Shown: in pieces, positions 1 to 7,519 of the stretch
How the letters are laid out: the number at the start of each line of letters is the position of its first letter
How positions within the stretch are numbered: the first letter of the stretch is position 1
Origin: DATKUK01 sp035530655
Lineage (GTDB): Bacteria > Planctomycetota > Phycisphaerae > UBA1845 > DATKUK01
DNA: 64,000 nt
Direction: 5' to 3'
NCBI GenBank assembly: GCA_035530655.1
Contig: DATKUK010000093.1
Span: 1 to 64,000 of the forward strand
Translations under genes and position numbers: made by a program
Notes under the pieces: generated by a model
What the model saw: only the letters and a program-made list of their open reading frames with translations
Told to the model about the DNA's origin: nothing
Databases searched by the model: none

Positions 1-234
1 CGTGAAGCCAAGGTGCTGGTGGAGGACTACTGGCTGCAGTACAATCATCGTCGGCCGCACAGCTCGCTGGGCTATCAAACACCGGCGGCCTTCGCGGCCC
101 GATGTACCAGGACAGACGAATCGTCGGGGGCTCTGCCCCCAAACCCCCGGCTTCTTCCCCTCCGGAAAGCACCGGAGGACAAGAGCCGGGAACGTGTTCA
201 CACTGGTCCGACTCTCATAACAGGTGGTACATAA
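1..234 (+). CDS. IS3-family transposase OrfB, C-terminal fragment (cut by window edge)
   Basis: Frame 1 is open from the first base and reads REAKVLVEDYWLQYNHRRPH then SSLGYQTPAAFAA. The YN-RRPHSSLGY-TPA signature is the end of the DDE integrase core of IS3-family OrfB (rve domain, after the catalytic glutamate). After the conserved end comes an unusual tail of about 40 residues, rich in Pro and Arg, reaching a stop at 232-234, close to the inferred inverted repeat. Family transposases usually stop soon after the TPA motif, so the tail may be read-through into the IS end. The function is cut-and-paste or copy-out transposition. Confidence 0.8.
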   Translation, partial: REAKVLVEDYWLQYNHRRPHSSLGYQTPAAFAARCTRTDESSGALPPNPRLLPLRKAPEDKSRERVHTGPTLITGGT

Positions 235-249
235 AACGGGGGCAGGTCA
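1..249 (+). mobile_element. IS3-family insertion sequence, right end only
   Basis: The window opens inside an insertion sequence. A transposase C-terminus ends at 234. The DNA from 231 to 249, read on the opposite strand, begins TGACCTGCCCCC followed by GTTTTAT, the TG...CA type of terminal inverted repeat used by IS3-family elements. The element therefore probably ends at 249. Its left part lies outside the window, so completeness and target duplication cannot be judged. Confidence 0.7.
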
Positions 250-373
250 CTCCGACTGGAGGTGATCGAGCTTCCAGGCCAACATTGTAACGTGGTGGAA
301 GCTGCTTGGCAGAGCACGACGTGGCTGCTGGATGTCGCACACCACAGGCAATCCGCCGCCCTCGGATAACCGC

Positions 374-528
374 CGGTCGGCTGTCAGCAGGTGCCCAGGA
401 TCGAGTCAACCTTCCCCTCATCCACATCCATGACGTAGCGGATACCACTGACTTCGGCTGCTTCGTGTGTCAGGGCGGCCAGGTCGTCGCGAGAAATATG
501 CTCCAGGGCAAACTTCCGGCTGCCGGCC
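374..528. repeat. Direct repeat, copy A (partner at 19600-19794)
   Basis: Two blocks here recur near 19.6 kb in the same orientation and order. Block 1 (374-410) is identical over 37 bp to 19600-19636. Block 2 (463-528) matches 19729-19794 with about three substitutions. Between the blocks this copy has 52 bp of coding sequence, while the partner has 92 bp of unrelated sequence. Both blocks lie in or just past the 3' end of the FMN glutamate-synthase-like gene, so this copy is the intact one. Confidence 0.85.
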
Positions 529-1976
529 ATAAGCTGGCGCAGGCCTTGGTCGAGACGTTCGTAGTAGGTGTACAGGCCCAGGGCGCCGGTGGGGAGTTTC
601 TCGAACTGATTCTTGCCCAGCTCCTTTCGCAGCGAGCCGGCCGTGACGAAGATCTCGTCCTTCGAGCTGCCGAATCGCTCGATGTAGACGGGCACCTGGT
701 TCTCTTCAATGGTGCGCCCGATGGTCTTGCCGACCATGGCCGCGGCAATGGGGGCGCGGGCCATGCCGACAAGCTTGACGAAAGGCGCGCCCATTGCCAG
801 CCCCTTGAAGATCTGGTCCTCGAAGGCGAACCCGCCGGCCACGGCAAGGGCCGGAAGGTGGTCGCCCCGATCGGCCAGCTTCTTGGCGTAGCGATAGAGC
901 AGCGAGTGCAGATGTACCGGCGGGATGCCCCACTCGTTCATCATCCGCCACGGGCTCATGCCCGTCCCGCCGCCGGCGCCGTCGATGGTGAGCAGGTCGA
1001 GCTTGTATCGCGAAGCGAACATGACGGCCCGCGCCAGATCGGCGGGCCTGTAGGCACCGGTCTTGAGGAAGATGTACTTCGCCCCCGCCTTGCGGAGTTG
1101 TTCGACCCGCTCGGCGAACGACTCTTCCGTGACCATCCCGACACGGGAATGCCGCTCGAACTCCTTAAACGCACCTCGCTCGAACTCCTCAATGACGTGA
1201 GGGTCGGTGGGGTCCGGCAAAACCAGGTAGCCCCGCTCGTGCAAAACCTGCGCCTTGGCGAGGTCGCGTATCTTCACCTCGCCGCCGATGTTCTTCGCGC
1301 CCTGGCCCCACTTGAGTTCCACGCACTCCACGCCGAGCTTCTCGATGGCGTATTCCTGGACGCCCAAACGGGTGTCTTCGATGTTCGCCTGCACGACAAT
1401 TGCGCCATACCCGTCGCGCTGGTGGTCCTTGTAGAGCTGAACGCGTCGCTTCAGGTCGGACGTATCGACGACCCGCCCGTTCTTGAACACCGCTGCCGAG
1501 TCCATACCGACCACGTTCTCGCCGATCGTCAGACCCGTGCCCGCCAAAGCCGAGCCGATGGCGAGACCCTCCCAGTTGTTCTTGGCGATGTTTGTCGAAC
1601 CGATGCCGGGAATGATCCAGGGCCGACGGAACTTGATGCCGCTGTCGTGGCCGAAGGTAAGTTCAAGTCTGACGCCCGGGAAAATGGCCTTGTCGCTGTC
1701 GGCCTCGACGCCATGGGCGCCGACTGCCGTCCCCATGATGCTGAAATGGGAGTAATCGACAGGGTACGATTTCTCGGCCGCCGTGGTGATCACGCCGAAC
1801 GGCTGCGGGTAGATAACCTCGTGCCCGCGATAGGCGCTCTTGCCGATCTCGCACATGCCGATGCAGCCGTCGACGCAGGTGACGCACATGCCCGAGGCGG
1901 GCACGACCGAACCCTCGGTGCGGTTTTTCGTGAGGGTCGCCGCCGAAGCGTTCGTCCTGGAATACGTAGCGATCAT
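384..1976 (-). CDS. FMN-binding glutamate synthase-like subunit (GltB2 type, stand-alone)
   Basis: About 530 residues, COG0069 family. The N-terminus has a Cys-rich cluster (CVTCVDGCIGMC, about residues 30-41), probably an Fe-S site. The rest is the FMN-binding TIM barrel of glutamate synthase, with GAGGGTGMSPW matching the GGTGASP FMN/substrate loop and a late glycine-rich AVAGGFAFEDQIFKGLAMGA segment. The glutaminase domain and GXGXG helix domain of bacterial GltB are absent. The start at 1976 is chosen because AAAGGAG lies 8 bases upstream; an in-frame ATG at 2030 would overlap the preceding gene. It is the last gene of a redox operon with NuoE/F/G-like partners, so electrons probably come from NADH or ferredoxin. 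Glutamate synthesis is possible but not shown: no ammonia-channel partner is present. Confidence 0.8.
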   Translation of the reverse strand: MIATYSRTNASAATLTKNRTEGSVVPASGMCVTCVDGCIGMCEIGKSAYRGHEVIYPQPFGVITTAAEKSYPVDYSHFSIMGTAVGAHGVEADSDKAIFPGVRLELTFGHDSGIKFRRPWIIPGIGSTNIAKNNWEGLAIGSALAGTGLTIGENVVGMDSAAVFKNGRVVDTSDLKRRVQLYKDHQRDGYGAIVVQANIEDTRLGVQEYAIEKLGVECVELKWGQGAKNIGGEVKIRDLAKAQVLHERGYLVLPDPTDPHVIEEFERGAFKEFERHSRVGMVTEESFAERVEQLRKAGAKYIFLKTGAYRPADLARAVMFASRYKLDLLTIDGAGGGTGMSPWRMMNEWGIPPVHLHSLLYRYAKKLADRGDHLPALAVAGGFAFEDQIFKGLAMGAPFVKLVGMARAPIAAAMVGKTIGRTIEENQVPVYIERFGSSKDEIFVTAGSLRKELGKNQFEKLPTGALGLYTYYERLDQGLRQLMAGSRKFALEHISRDDLAALTHEAAEVSGIRYVMDVDEGKVDSILGTC

Positions 1977-1998
1977 GGAAGCCGGCTCCTTTACAGGT

Positions 1999-2679
1999 CT
2001 AGCTGTCTCTGGATATTTCGCACGCCACACAGGGTTCCATGTAGCACATCATGTCGTCGAACGAGTCTTTCTGGATGCAGGGCGGGGCGAGGTTCGCGCA
2101 GCCACCGCAGACAGCCTTCTCCGGTTCGCTGTACGTGCAGCGGAGCTGACAGGCGGGGCAGACGTAGATACAGCCGCCGCACTGCCGGCAGACGTCCGAC
2201 TTGGTGTCGAACGGCGTGCCGAGGCTCCTCTTCGCTCCGCGGCCGCGGAACCCGATGGCCTTGGCCATCATCTGCTCTTCGCACATCCGCACACACCGCC
2301 CGCAGAGGATGCAGTCCTCGTGTTCCTGCCGGAACCGCTGCCGACGGATGCCGTGGGCCGAGGCCAGATCCTGGATCACCTTTGACTGCGGGCACGAGGC
2401 GAGCAGCAGCTCCAGAACCATGCGCCGTGCCCGAAGCACGCGCGCCGAGGCCGTCCGCACTTTGAGTCCCCGCTCGGCCGGGTACGTGCATGATGTGACC
2501 AGCCTGACCTTCGGGCCCTCGCCGATCTCCACCACGCACAAGCGGCAGGCGCCGTAGGGCGACAGCCCCTCCATGTGACAGAGCGTCGGGATCGGAAAGC
2601 CCAGGAACGTCGCAGCCTCCAGCAGTGTGGAGCCCTCGTCAACCGACACGTCCAGTCCGTTGATGGTCAGCGCAATCAT
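1999..2679 (-). CDS. NuoG/HoxU N-terminal-like [2Fe-2S]/[4Fe-4S] electron-transfer subunit
   Basis: 226 residues. The N-terminal plant-type ferredoxin fold has the cluster ligands LCHMEGLSPYGACRLC plus a later Cys (about residues 34-65). A His-Cys region follows, then two 4Fe-4S motifs (CILCGRCVRMC; CRQCGGCIYVCPAC), and extra Cys pairs near the C-terminus (CGGCANLAPPC, CYMEPCVAC). This is the electron-wire part of NuoG, HoxU or HndD/HydA without the catalytic domain; those relatives continue into a molybdopterin or H-cluster domain, and here the protein stops. Its ATG overlaps the stop of the upstream NuoF-like gene (ATGA), implying coupled translation. It likely links the NuoF-like flavin to the FMN subunit encoded next. 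Confidence 0.8.
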   Translation of the reverse strand: MIALTINGLDVSVDEGSTLLEAATFLGFPIPTLCHMEGLSPYGACRLCVVEIGEGPKVRLVTSCTYPAERGLKVRTASARVLRARRMVLELLLASCPQSKVIQDLASAHGIRRQRFRQEHEDCILCGRCVRMCEEQMMAKAIGFRGRGAKRSLGTPFDTKSDVCRQCGGCIYVCPACQLRCTYSEPEKAVCGGCANLAPPCIQKDSFDDMMCYMEPCVACEISRDS

Positions 2680-5600
2680 GCCGATGTCTCCCCTAACGCC
2701 ACGCAGTCAGGCTGAGCTTCCTTCCCCCGCCGGCTGAAGGTCAGGTCGCATCGCAGGCACCGTCGGGCTTCGGCGCGTGCCTGTTCCGCGGACAGGGCCA
2801 TCTCCACCTCCGCGAAGTTCTTTCTCCGTGACTCGACGGGGATGGTGGCCGGCTCGGTTCGCACCGCGTTTTCCCGCTCGTCCTCGCCGATCTCGGCGGG
2901 CTCCAGGAAGGCCTCGGGCAGCCGGATGCGCGGTTCGGGGGCAAGGGTCTCGCCGCGAAGGTAGCGGTCGATCACGGCAGCCGCCTTCTTGCCTGCCGCG
3001 ATGGCGTCGGCGACGGTGTTGGGGCCCGTGACCAAGTCGCCGCCCGCGAAAACGCCCTCACGGTTGGTGGCGAAGGTCCGGGCGTCGACTGGCAGCCGTC
3101 CTCCCTTGCCGAGGTTAATGCCCATGGCAGAGAGACAATCGCTTTCGGGACGCTCGCCAATGGCCACGATCAGGGTGTTCAGTGAGATGGTGAACTCGGA
3201 GCCCGGAACGGGAACCGGGCTGCGACGCCCACTGACGTCGACGTCGCCGAGACGGTTGCGGATACACTCGATACCGACCAGGCGCCCCGCCTGCGAGTAG
3301 ATCTTCACGGGCTGGACCATCGTCTCAACCCGGATGCCTTCCCTCACAGCCGCCTCGATGTAGCGAATCTTCACGGGCGACACGAGCGTCTGGAGCTTGA
3401 TGCCCTCCTCGATGGCGGCCTCGACCTCCTCGGCGTAGGCCGGCATCTCCTGATCGGTCCGGCGGTACAGCAGGCTAACTGACTGGACGTTCTCCTGGCG
3501 GATGGCCACACGGGCGGCGTCCACGGCCGAGTTACCGCCCCCGATGATGGCCACGTGCCCGCCAGCCAGTTCCTCGCCGCGTAGGTTGAAGGCCTTCAGG
3601 AACTCCATCGAGGAATACACGCCGGAGATATCCTCTCCCTGGAGGTCGAGCTTCCAACTCTTGTCGGCTCCTATGGCCAGGAAGACGGCCTTGAAGCCCT
3701 CGGCGAAGAGACCGTCGACGGTTACGTCGCGGCCGAGAGCGGTGGAGCAGCGGAGCGTAATGTTCTCGTCCAGCAGCGACTCGATCTCCTGACGCACGAT
3801 GCTCCGAGGCAGGCGGTAGGCGGGGATGCAACTGATGAGCATTCCGCCGGGCTCGGCCTCTGCCTCGAATACGGTGACCCTGTGCCCGAACCGCGAGAGG
3901 TAGTGCGCGGCCGCCAACCCGGCAGGCCCGGCCCCCACGACAGCCACCTTTTGCGGCTTCCCGCCTGGTTTTGCGGGCTTGGCAGGCTTGTACGCCGAGG
4001 GGCTGACGCGGTCCGTTACGAATCTTTTCAGGGCGCGAACGGCCACTGCCTCGTCACCGCTGGCGGCGAGCTGGCAGCGCTGCTCGCACTTGCGGTCGCA
4101 GACCCGCGCGCAGATCGAGGGAAACGGGTTGGCCTCGCGGATGATCTCATAGGCCTCCTCATATCGGCCCTTCTCGATGAGCGCTACGTAGCGCCAGGCC
4201 TCGGTGTCGAGCGGGCAGGCGGACTGGCAGGATGCGCCTACCAGTTCGCTGCACACGAAGGCGTCGCACTTTCGGTTCGCCACGTGTCGCTCGTACTCGC
4301 CGCGGAAGTAGCGAAGTGTACTGAGCACCGGGTTCGACGCCGTCTGGCCCAGGCCGCACATCGTGGTGTCCTTCACAGCGACCGCGAGTTCCTCCAATAG
4401 CTCGATATCTTCCGGCGCCGCCTTGCCCTTCGAAATGTCGTCGAGGATCTCGTACATCCGCTGCGTGCCCTTACGGCAGGTGAAGCACTTGCCGCACGAC
4501 TCCTCCTTCAGGAAGTTCATGAAGTACTTCGCGACGTCCACCATGCAGGTGTTTTCGTCCATGACGATCATGCCGCCGGAGCCCATGATGGACCCCGCCG
4601 CGGCGAGGCTGTCGTAGTCGATCGGCAAGTCGAACCGGCTCACCGGGATGCACCCCCCGGACGGTCCGCCGGTCTGGACGGCCTTGACCCGGGCCTTGCC
4701 CACCGGTCCGCCGCCGATGTCGTAGACAACCTGCTGGATCGTGATGCCCATGGGCACCTCCACCAGGCCGGTGTTCTTGATCTTGCCGACTAAACTGAAG
4801 ATCTTCGTGCCGGAGTTGTTCTTCGTGCCGATCTTGGCGAACTCCTGGGCGCCCTGGCGGATGATGACCGGAATGTTGGCCCAGGTTTCGACATTGTTGA
4901 TGGCCGTCGGCTTGCCGTCGATCCCCTTGTGGATCGGGTACGGCGGGCGCTGACGCGGCTCGCCCATCTTGCCTTCGATGGCGCGGATCAGAGCCGTCTC
5001 CTCGCCGCAGACGAACGCGCCGGCACCCCGGACCACCTTGATGTCGAACGAGAAGCCGCTGCCCAAGATGTCCTGGCCGAGCAAGCCGAGCTCTCGAGCC
5101 TGCGCCAAGGCCACGGTCAGATGGCGGATGGCGAGGGGATACTCTGTACGGACGTACACAATGCCCTCGGTGGCCCCGGTGGCATAAGCGCCGATGATCA
5201 TCCCCTCGATAATGCTATGTGGGTTGCCCTCGAGGATGCTGCGATCCATGTACGCGCCGGGGTCGCCCTCGTCGGCGTTGCACACCATGAACTTGCCGCG
5301 CCGGCCCGGCTGCTCGGCAAGCATCTGCCACTTCAAGCCGGTGGGGAACCCGCCGCCGCCCCGCCCGCGAAGCCCCGAGTCCTTCACCTCCTGAATCACC
5401 CATTCCGGCCGGCGGTCGGCCAGCACCTTCTCCCAAGCTGTGTAGCCACGCTGGACGATGTAGTCGTGAATCCGCGTCGGATCGATCTGCTGGTTCGTGT
5501 CCAGGATCGTCCGCTTCTGGTATCTGAAAAAGGGTATCTCGTCCCGCTGCTGGTAGACTTTCCCCGTGTTGGGGTCGCGGTAGAGCAAGTCCTCCGCGTA

Positions 5601-5918
5601 GCTGCCCGACAGGGCGGCTGACATGATCTTCGGCACGTCACCTAGCTTCACCTGCGTATAGAAGGCGCCCTGGGGCACGGTAAGGATAAAGGGGCCCATT
5701 TCGCAGAATCCGTGGCACCCGGTGGTCTGAATGGCCACCCTGTCCTGGAGGTTGTTCTGGATGATGTATCCCTTGACGGCCTGGATGACTTCACACGCCC
5801 CGCTCGCACGACAGGCCGTCCCGGCGCAGATGGCGATGCCAAGCTTTCCGGTGTCCCGGTCGGCAAGCAACAACGCTCGCAATTGTCTCAACTCGTCTAT
5901 GGAAGATAGCCTGGGCAT
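2676..5918 (-). CDS. NuoF-like NADH dehydrogenase fused to GltD/NfnB-like FAD oxidoreductase
   Basis: About 1080 residues. In order: thioredoxin-like [2Fe-2S] domain (CAGTACRASGAC ... TTGCHGFCEMG, about 30-75); 51-kDa NADH/FMN domain (GRGGGGFPTGLKW near 190); SLBB region; 4Fe-4S site (CGKCFTCRKG near 472, plus MCGLG); an Fer4_20-type Cys-rich adaptor (near 560-640); a first FAD motif VAVVGAGPAGLAAAHYL (about 650); an NAD(P)H motif VAIIGGGNSAVDAARVA; a closing FAD motif VFAGGDLVTGPNTVADA near 950; and a tail with CLRCD. The first part equals HndC/HydB; the second equals GltD, the small subunit of glutamate synthase. The start at 5918 has AAAGGA six bases upstream; ATGs at 5924 and 5939 are worse placed. 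Two nucleotide sites plus several flavins suit electron bifurcation, but that is inference. Confidence 0.85.
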   Translation of the reverse strand: MPRLSSIDELRQLRALLLADRDTGKLGIAICAGTACRASGACEVIQAVKGYIIQNNLQDRVAIQTTGCHGFCEMGPFILTVPQGAFYTQVKLGDVPKIMSAALSGSYAEDLLYRDPNTGKVYQQRDEIPFFRYQKRTILDTNQQIDPTRIHDYIVQRGYTAWEKVLADRRPEWVIQEVKDSGLRGRGGGGFPTGLKWQMLAEQPGRRGKFMVCNADEGDPGAYMDRSILEGNPHSIIEGMIIGAYATGATEGIVYVRTEYPLAIRHLTVALAQARELGLLGQDILGSGFSFDIKVVRGAGAFVCGEETALIRAIEGKMGEPRQRPPYPIHKGIDGKPTAINNVETWANIPVIIRQGAQEFAKIGTKNNSGTKIFSLVGKIKNTGLVEVPMGITIQQVVYDIGGGPVGKARVKAVQTGGPSGGCIPVSRFDLPIDYDSLAAAGSIMGSGGMIVMDENTCMVDVAKYFMNFLKEESCGKCFTCRKGTQRMYEILDDISKGKAAPEDIELLEELAVAVKDTTMCGLGQTASNPVLSTLRYFRGEYERHVANRKCDAFVCSELVGASCQSACPLDTEAWRYVALIEKGRYEEAYEIIREANPFPSICARVCDRKCEQRCQLAASGDEAVAVRALKRFVTDRVSPSAYKPAKPAKPGGKPQKVAVVGAGPAGLAAAHYLSRFGHRVTVFEAEAEPGGMLISCIPAYRLPRSIVRQEIESLLDENITLRCSTALGRDVTVDGLFAEGFKAVFLAIGADKSWKLDLQGEDISGVYSSMEFLKAFNLRGEELAGGHVAIIGGGNSAVDAARVAIRQENVQSVSLLYRRTDQEMPAYAEEVEAAIEEGIKLQTLVSPVKIRYIEAAVREGIRVETMVQPVKIYSQAGRLVGIECIRNRLGDVDVSGRRSPVPVPGSEFTISLNTLIVAIGERPESDCLSAMGINLGKGGRLPVDARTFATNREGVFAGGDLVTGPNTVADAIAAGKKAAAVIDRYLRGETLAPEPRIRLPEAFLEPAEIGEDERENAVRTEPATIPVESRRKNFAEVEMALSAEQARAEARRCLRCDLTFSRRGKEAQPDCVALGETSA

Positions 5919-5973
5919 TCCCATTCCTTTACACCACAATCGTCGACAAGCTCCCGCGCCTGCGCTACGTCAA

Positions 5974-6864
5974 TCATGTCAAGTCCAACACGCGGTTCTC
6001 GCACCCTCGGCGCGAGCAGATCTGTACGACGCCCCCGCCGCGAACCATCATCGGCACTGTCGGCGCCTCGCACTCCGAACACGCCGAGCTGCCGGCGAGC
6101 CGCGCGTGGCAGTGAGGGCAGTAGAAGGCCGCCACCGTGCCCGGAGGAATCTCACATTCAGCCGCGATGTTGGGGCTTCCATACAGCGACGACAGCCTTA
6201 GCCAGCCGTGCTGGCCGTCGAAGGATATGCTGCATCGGATGGAAGACCGGCCGTCGATGGGAAAGTCAGCGTCCATCAGGCTGTGATTGCAGCAGGGGCA
6301 ACTGACCTCAATAGGGAAAGTGCTCCCATCTTCGCCGGCCTTGGCCTTGCCGATTCCCGCCGAGACTTCATCCAGGAGCAACCGGACCTTCGATCTCCTC
6401 ACCTTCGAGAAGTAGTGGCCGTCGATGACAACCACGGGGCCCAGAGCACAGGCTCCAAGGCAGTTGACGGTTTCCAGAGTGAACTCCCCGTCCGCCGTCG
6501 TCTGTCCCACCTGGATGCCGAGTTGGCGCTCGAACTCCTCAACGACCCTGGGGGCGCCCCGGACGTGACAGGCCGTGCCAAGGCACGCGCAGACCAGGTG
6601 CCTCCCTCGCGGCACCAGGCTGAATGCACGGTAGAACGTAGCGATGCCGTAGACATCCACCAGGGACCAACCTGTTTCCTCGCTCAGAAGTCTCAGGGCC
6701 TCCTCGGGAAGATACCCGTGCCGGGCCTGGATCTCCTCGAGGACGGCGATCAACCCGCCCCGGTCGTCCCCGTGCCTTGCCAAGATCCGCAGTAGGTCCT
6801 CCCGATCCACCGCCTTCGGCCTCGGTGGACCTGCCTGATCCGCAGTCGCCAGTGCCTGGCTCAT
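5974..6864 (-). CDS. NuoE-like [2Fe-2S] subunit with C-terminal zinc-ribbon extension
   Basis: 296 residues from ATG 6864. Residues about 20-170 are the 24-kDa NuoE/HndA/HydC domain: helical lead (HGYLPEEAL, GIATFYRAF), then thioredoxin-like [2Fe-2S] ligands CLGTACHVRG and CLGACALGP. The last 110 residues are unusual for the family and hold several Cys pairs (SCPCC, YCPHC, CSEC, CSRRGC), suggesting one or two zinc ribbons. The start is supported by GAGGAG upstream; one base separates it from the stop of the 113-residue Cys-repeat gene. It probably forms the complex core with the NuoF-like fusion encoded 55 bases downstream. Confidence 0.85.
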   Translation of the reverse strand: MSQALATADQAGPPRPKAVDREDLLRILARHGDDRGGLIAVLEEIQARHGYLPEEALRLLSEETGWSLVDVYGIATFYRAFSLVPRGRHLVCACLGTACHVRGAPRVVEEFERQLGIQVGQTTADGEFTLETVNCLGACALGPVVVIDGHYFSKVRRSKVRLLLDEVSAGIGKAKAGEDGSTFPIEVSCPCCNHSLMDADFPIDGRSSIRCSISFDGQHGWLRLSSLYGSPNIAAECEIPPGTVAAFYCPHCHARLAGSSACSECEAPTVPMMVRGGGVVQICSRRGCENRVLDLT

Positions 6865-6865
6865 C

Positions 6866-7207
6866 CTACCGATACTCCTCGCAGTGCCAGATCCCGCCCT
6901 CTGGTTTGGGCGAGGTACAGGTCTCGGCATTGTCGCAGTTTATGCACAGCCCCGTATGTTCGTTCGTGCTCTGCCTCTTCGTCGGCTGCATCGGCACAGC
7001 GCGGGCTGGCGGCGAGGTTGGAACCGAGACGAACACATCGAACTCCTCGCAGAAGAAGATTGGGCGTCTCGGCGAGCTGCGGCCACCGCACGCCTTCGCG
7101 TGGTTGCAGTTGGAGCACAGATCCCGGTAAAGCCCGGACGCGTCGGAACGCCCCACAGCATCCAGCGGCATGTTTGCGGGATCGGGAAAGACGTGTTCGG
7201 TCGACAT
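6866..7207 (-). CDS. Small protein with two tandem Cys-cluster repeats, redox-operon leader gene
   Basis: 113 residues, family name not known to me. It is two copies of one motif: LCSNCNHAKAC...FFCEEFD (about residues 30-56) and LCINCDNAETC...WHCEEYR (about 87-113), i.e. CxxC-x5-C-x(12-15)-CEE, joined by a Pro-rich linker. Each could bind a zinc ion or an Fe-S cluster. It has a clear Shine-Dalgarno (AAGGAGAT), is the first gene after the sigma-54 type promoter, and abuts the NuoE-like gene, so it is probably an accessory or regulatory part of the redox complex. No signal peptide or membrane segment. Confidence 0.75.
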   Translation of the reverse strand: MSTEHVFPDPANMPLDAVGRSDASGLYRDLCSNCNHAKACGGRSSPRRPIFFCEEFDVFVSVPTSPPARAVPMQPTKRQSTNEHTGLCINCDNAETCTSPKPEGGIWHCEEYR

Positions 7208-7320
7208 GATCCGATCTCCTTAGCTCCCGACGGCCTTGCCAAAGCTCCTCTCCTTTCCTCTGGAACGCGGTCTGGAGCCCAAGGCCCAGGACGGAGCTTT
7301 GGCTCTCGGGAAGCGATGAG

Positions 7321-7336
7321 TGCATGTGGCATGCCA
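7321..7336 (-). promoter_or_regulatory. Sigma-54 (-24/-12) promoter of the redox operon
   Basis: On the minus strand the bases read TGGCATGCCACATGCA. Compared with the TGGCACG-N4-TTGCW consensus, the diagnostic GG and GC dinucleotides are exactly 10 bases apart and only two consensus positions differ. Transcription would start near 7310, about 100 bases ahead of the 113-residue gene at 7207. A gene for an NtrC-class, sigma-54 dependent activator ends at 7520 directly upstream, which strongly supports the call. The rest of 7208-7519 holds no gene; activator sites probably lie at 7340-7519. Confidence 0.6.
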
Positions 7337-7519
7337 TCTCGTCCTGCCAACGGCGGGCGGGCGCGGAGCCACCGGCGCAAGACCTTATAAATAAAGGAGT
7401 AACGGGTTTCGAAAATGCCACCGAATAGCTGCACGAGCCGGCAATGCTCGGCTGCCCCGGGCGAGCGGGTGGCTGGGGAGTTTTGAATCACCGGGGTGGA
7501 ATTCCCCGATCTGGTGCCC

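Noticed and set aside
306..2465. Long open frame of about 719 codons on the plus strand
   Set aside because: It is antisense to the FMN glutamate-synthase-like and ferredoxin-like genes, which have clear motifs and Shine-Dalgarno sites; its own composition has no family features. High GC leaves long shadow frames.
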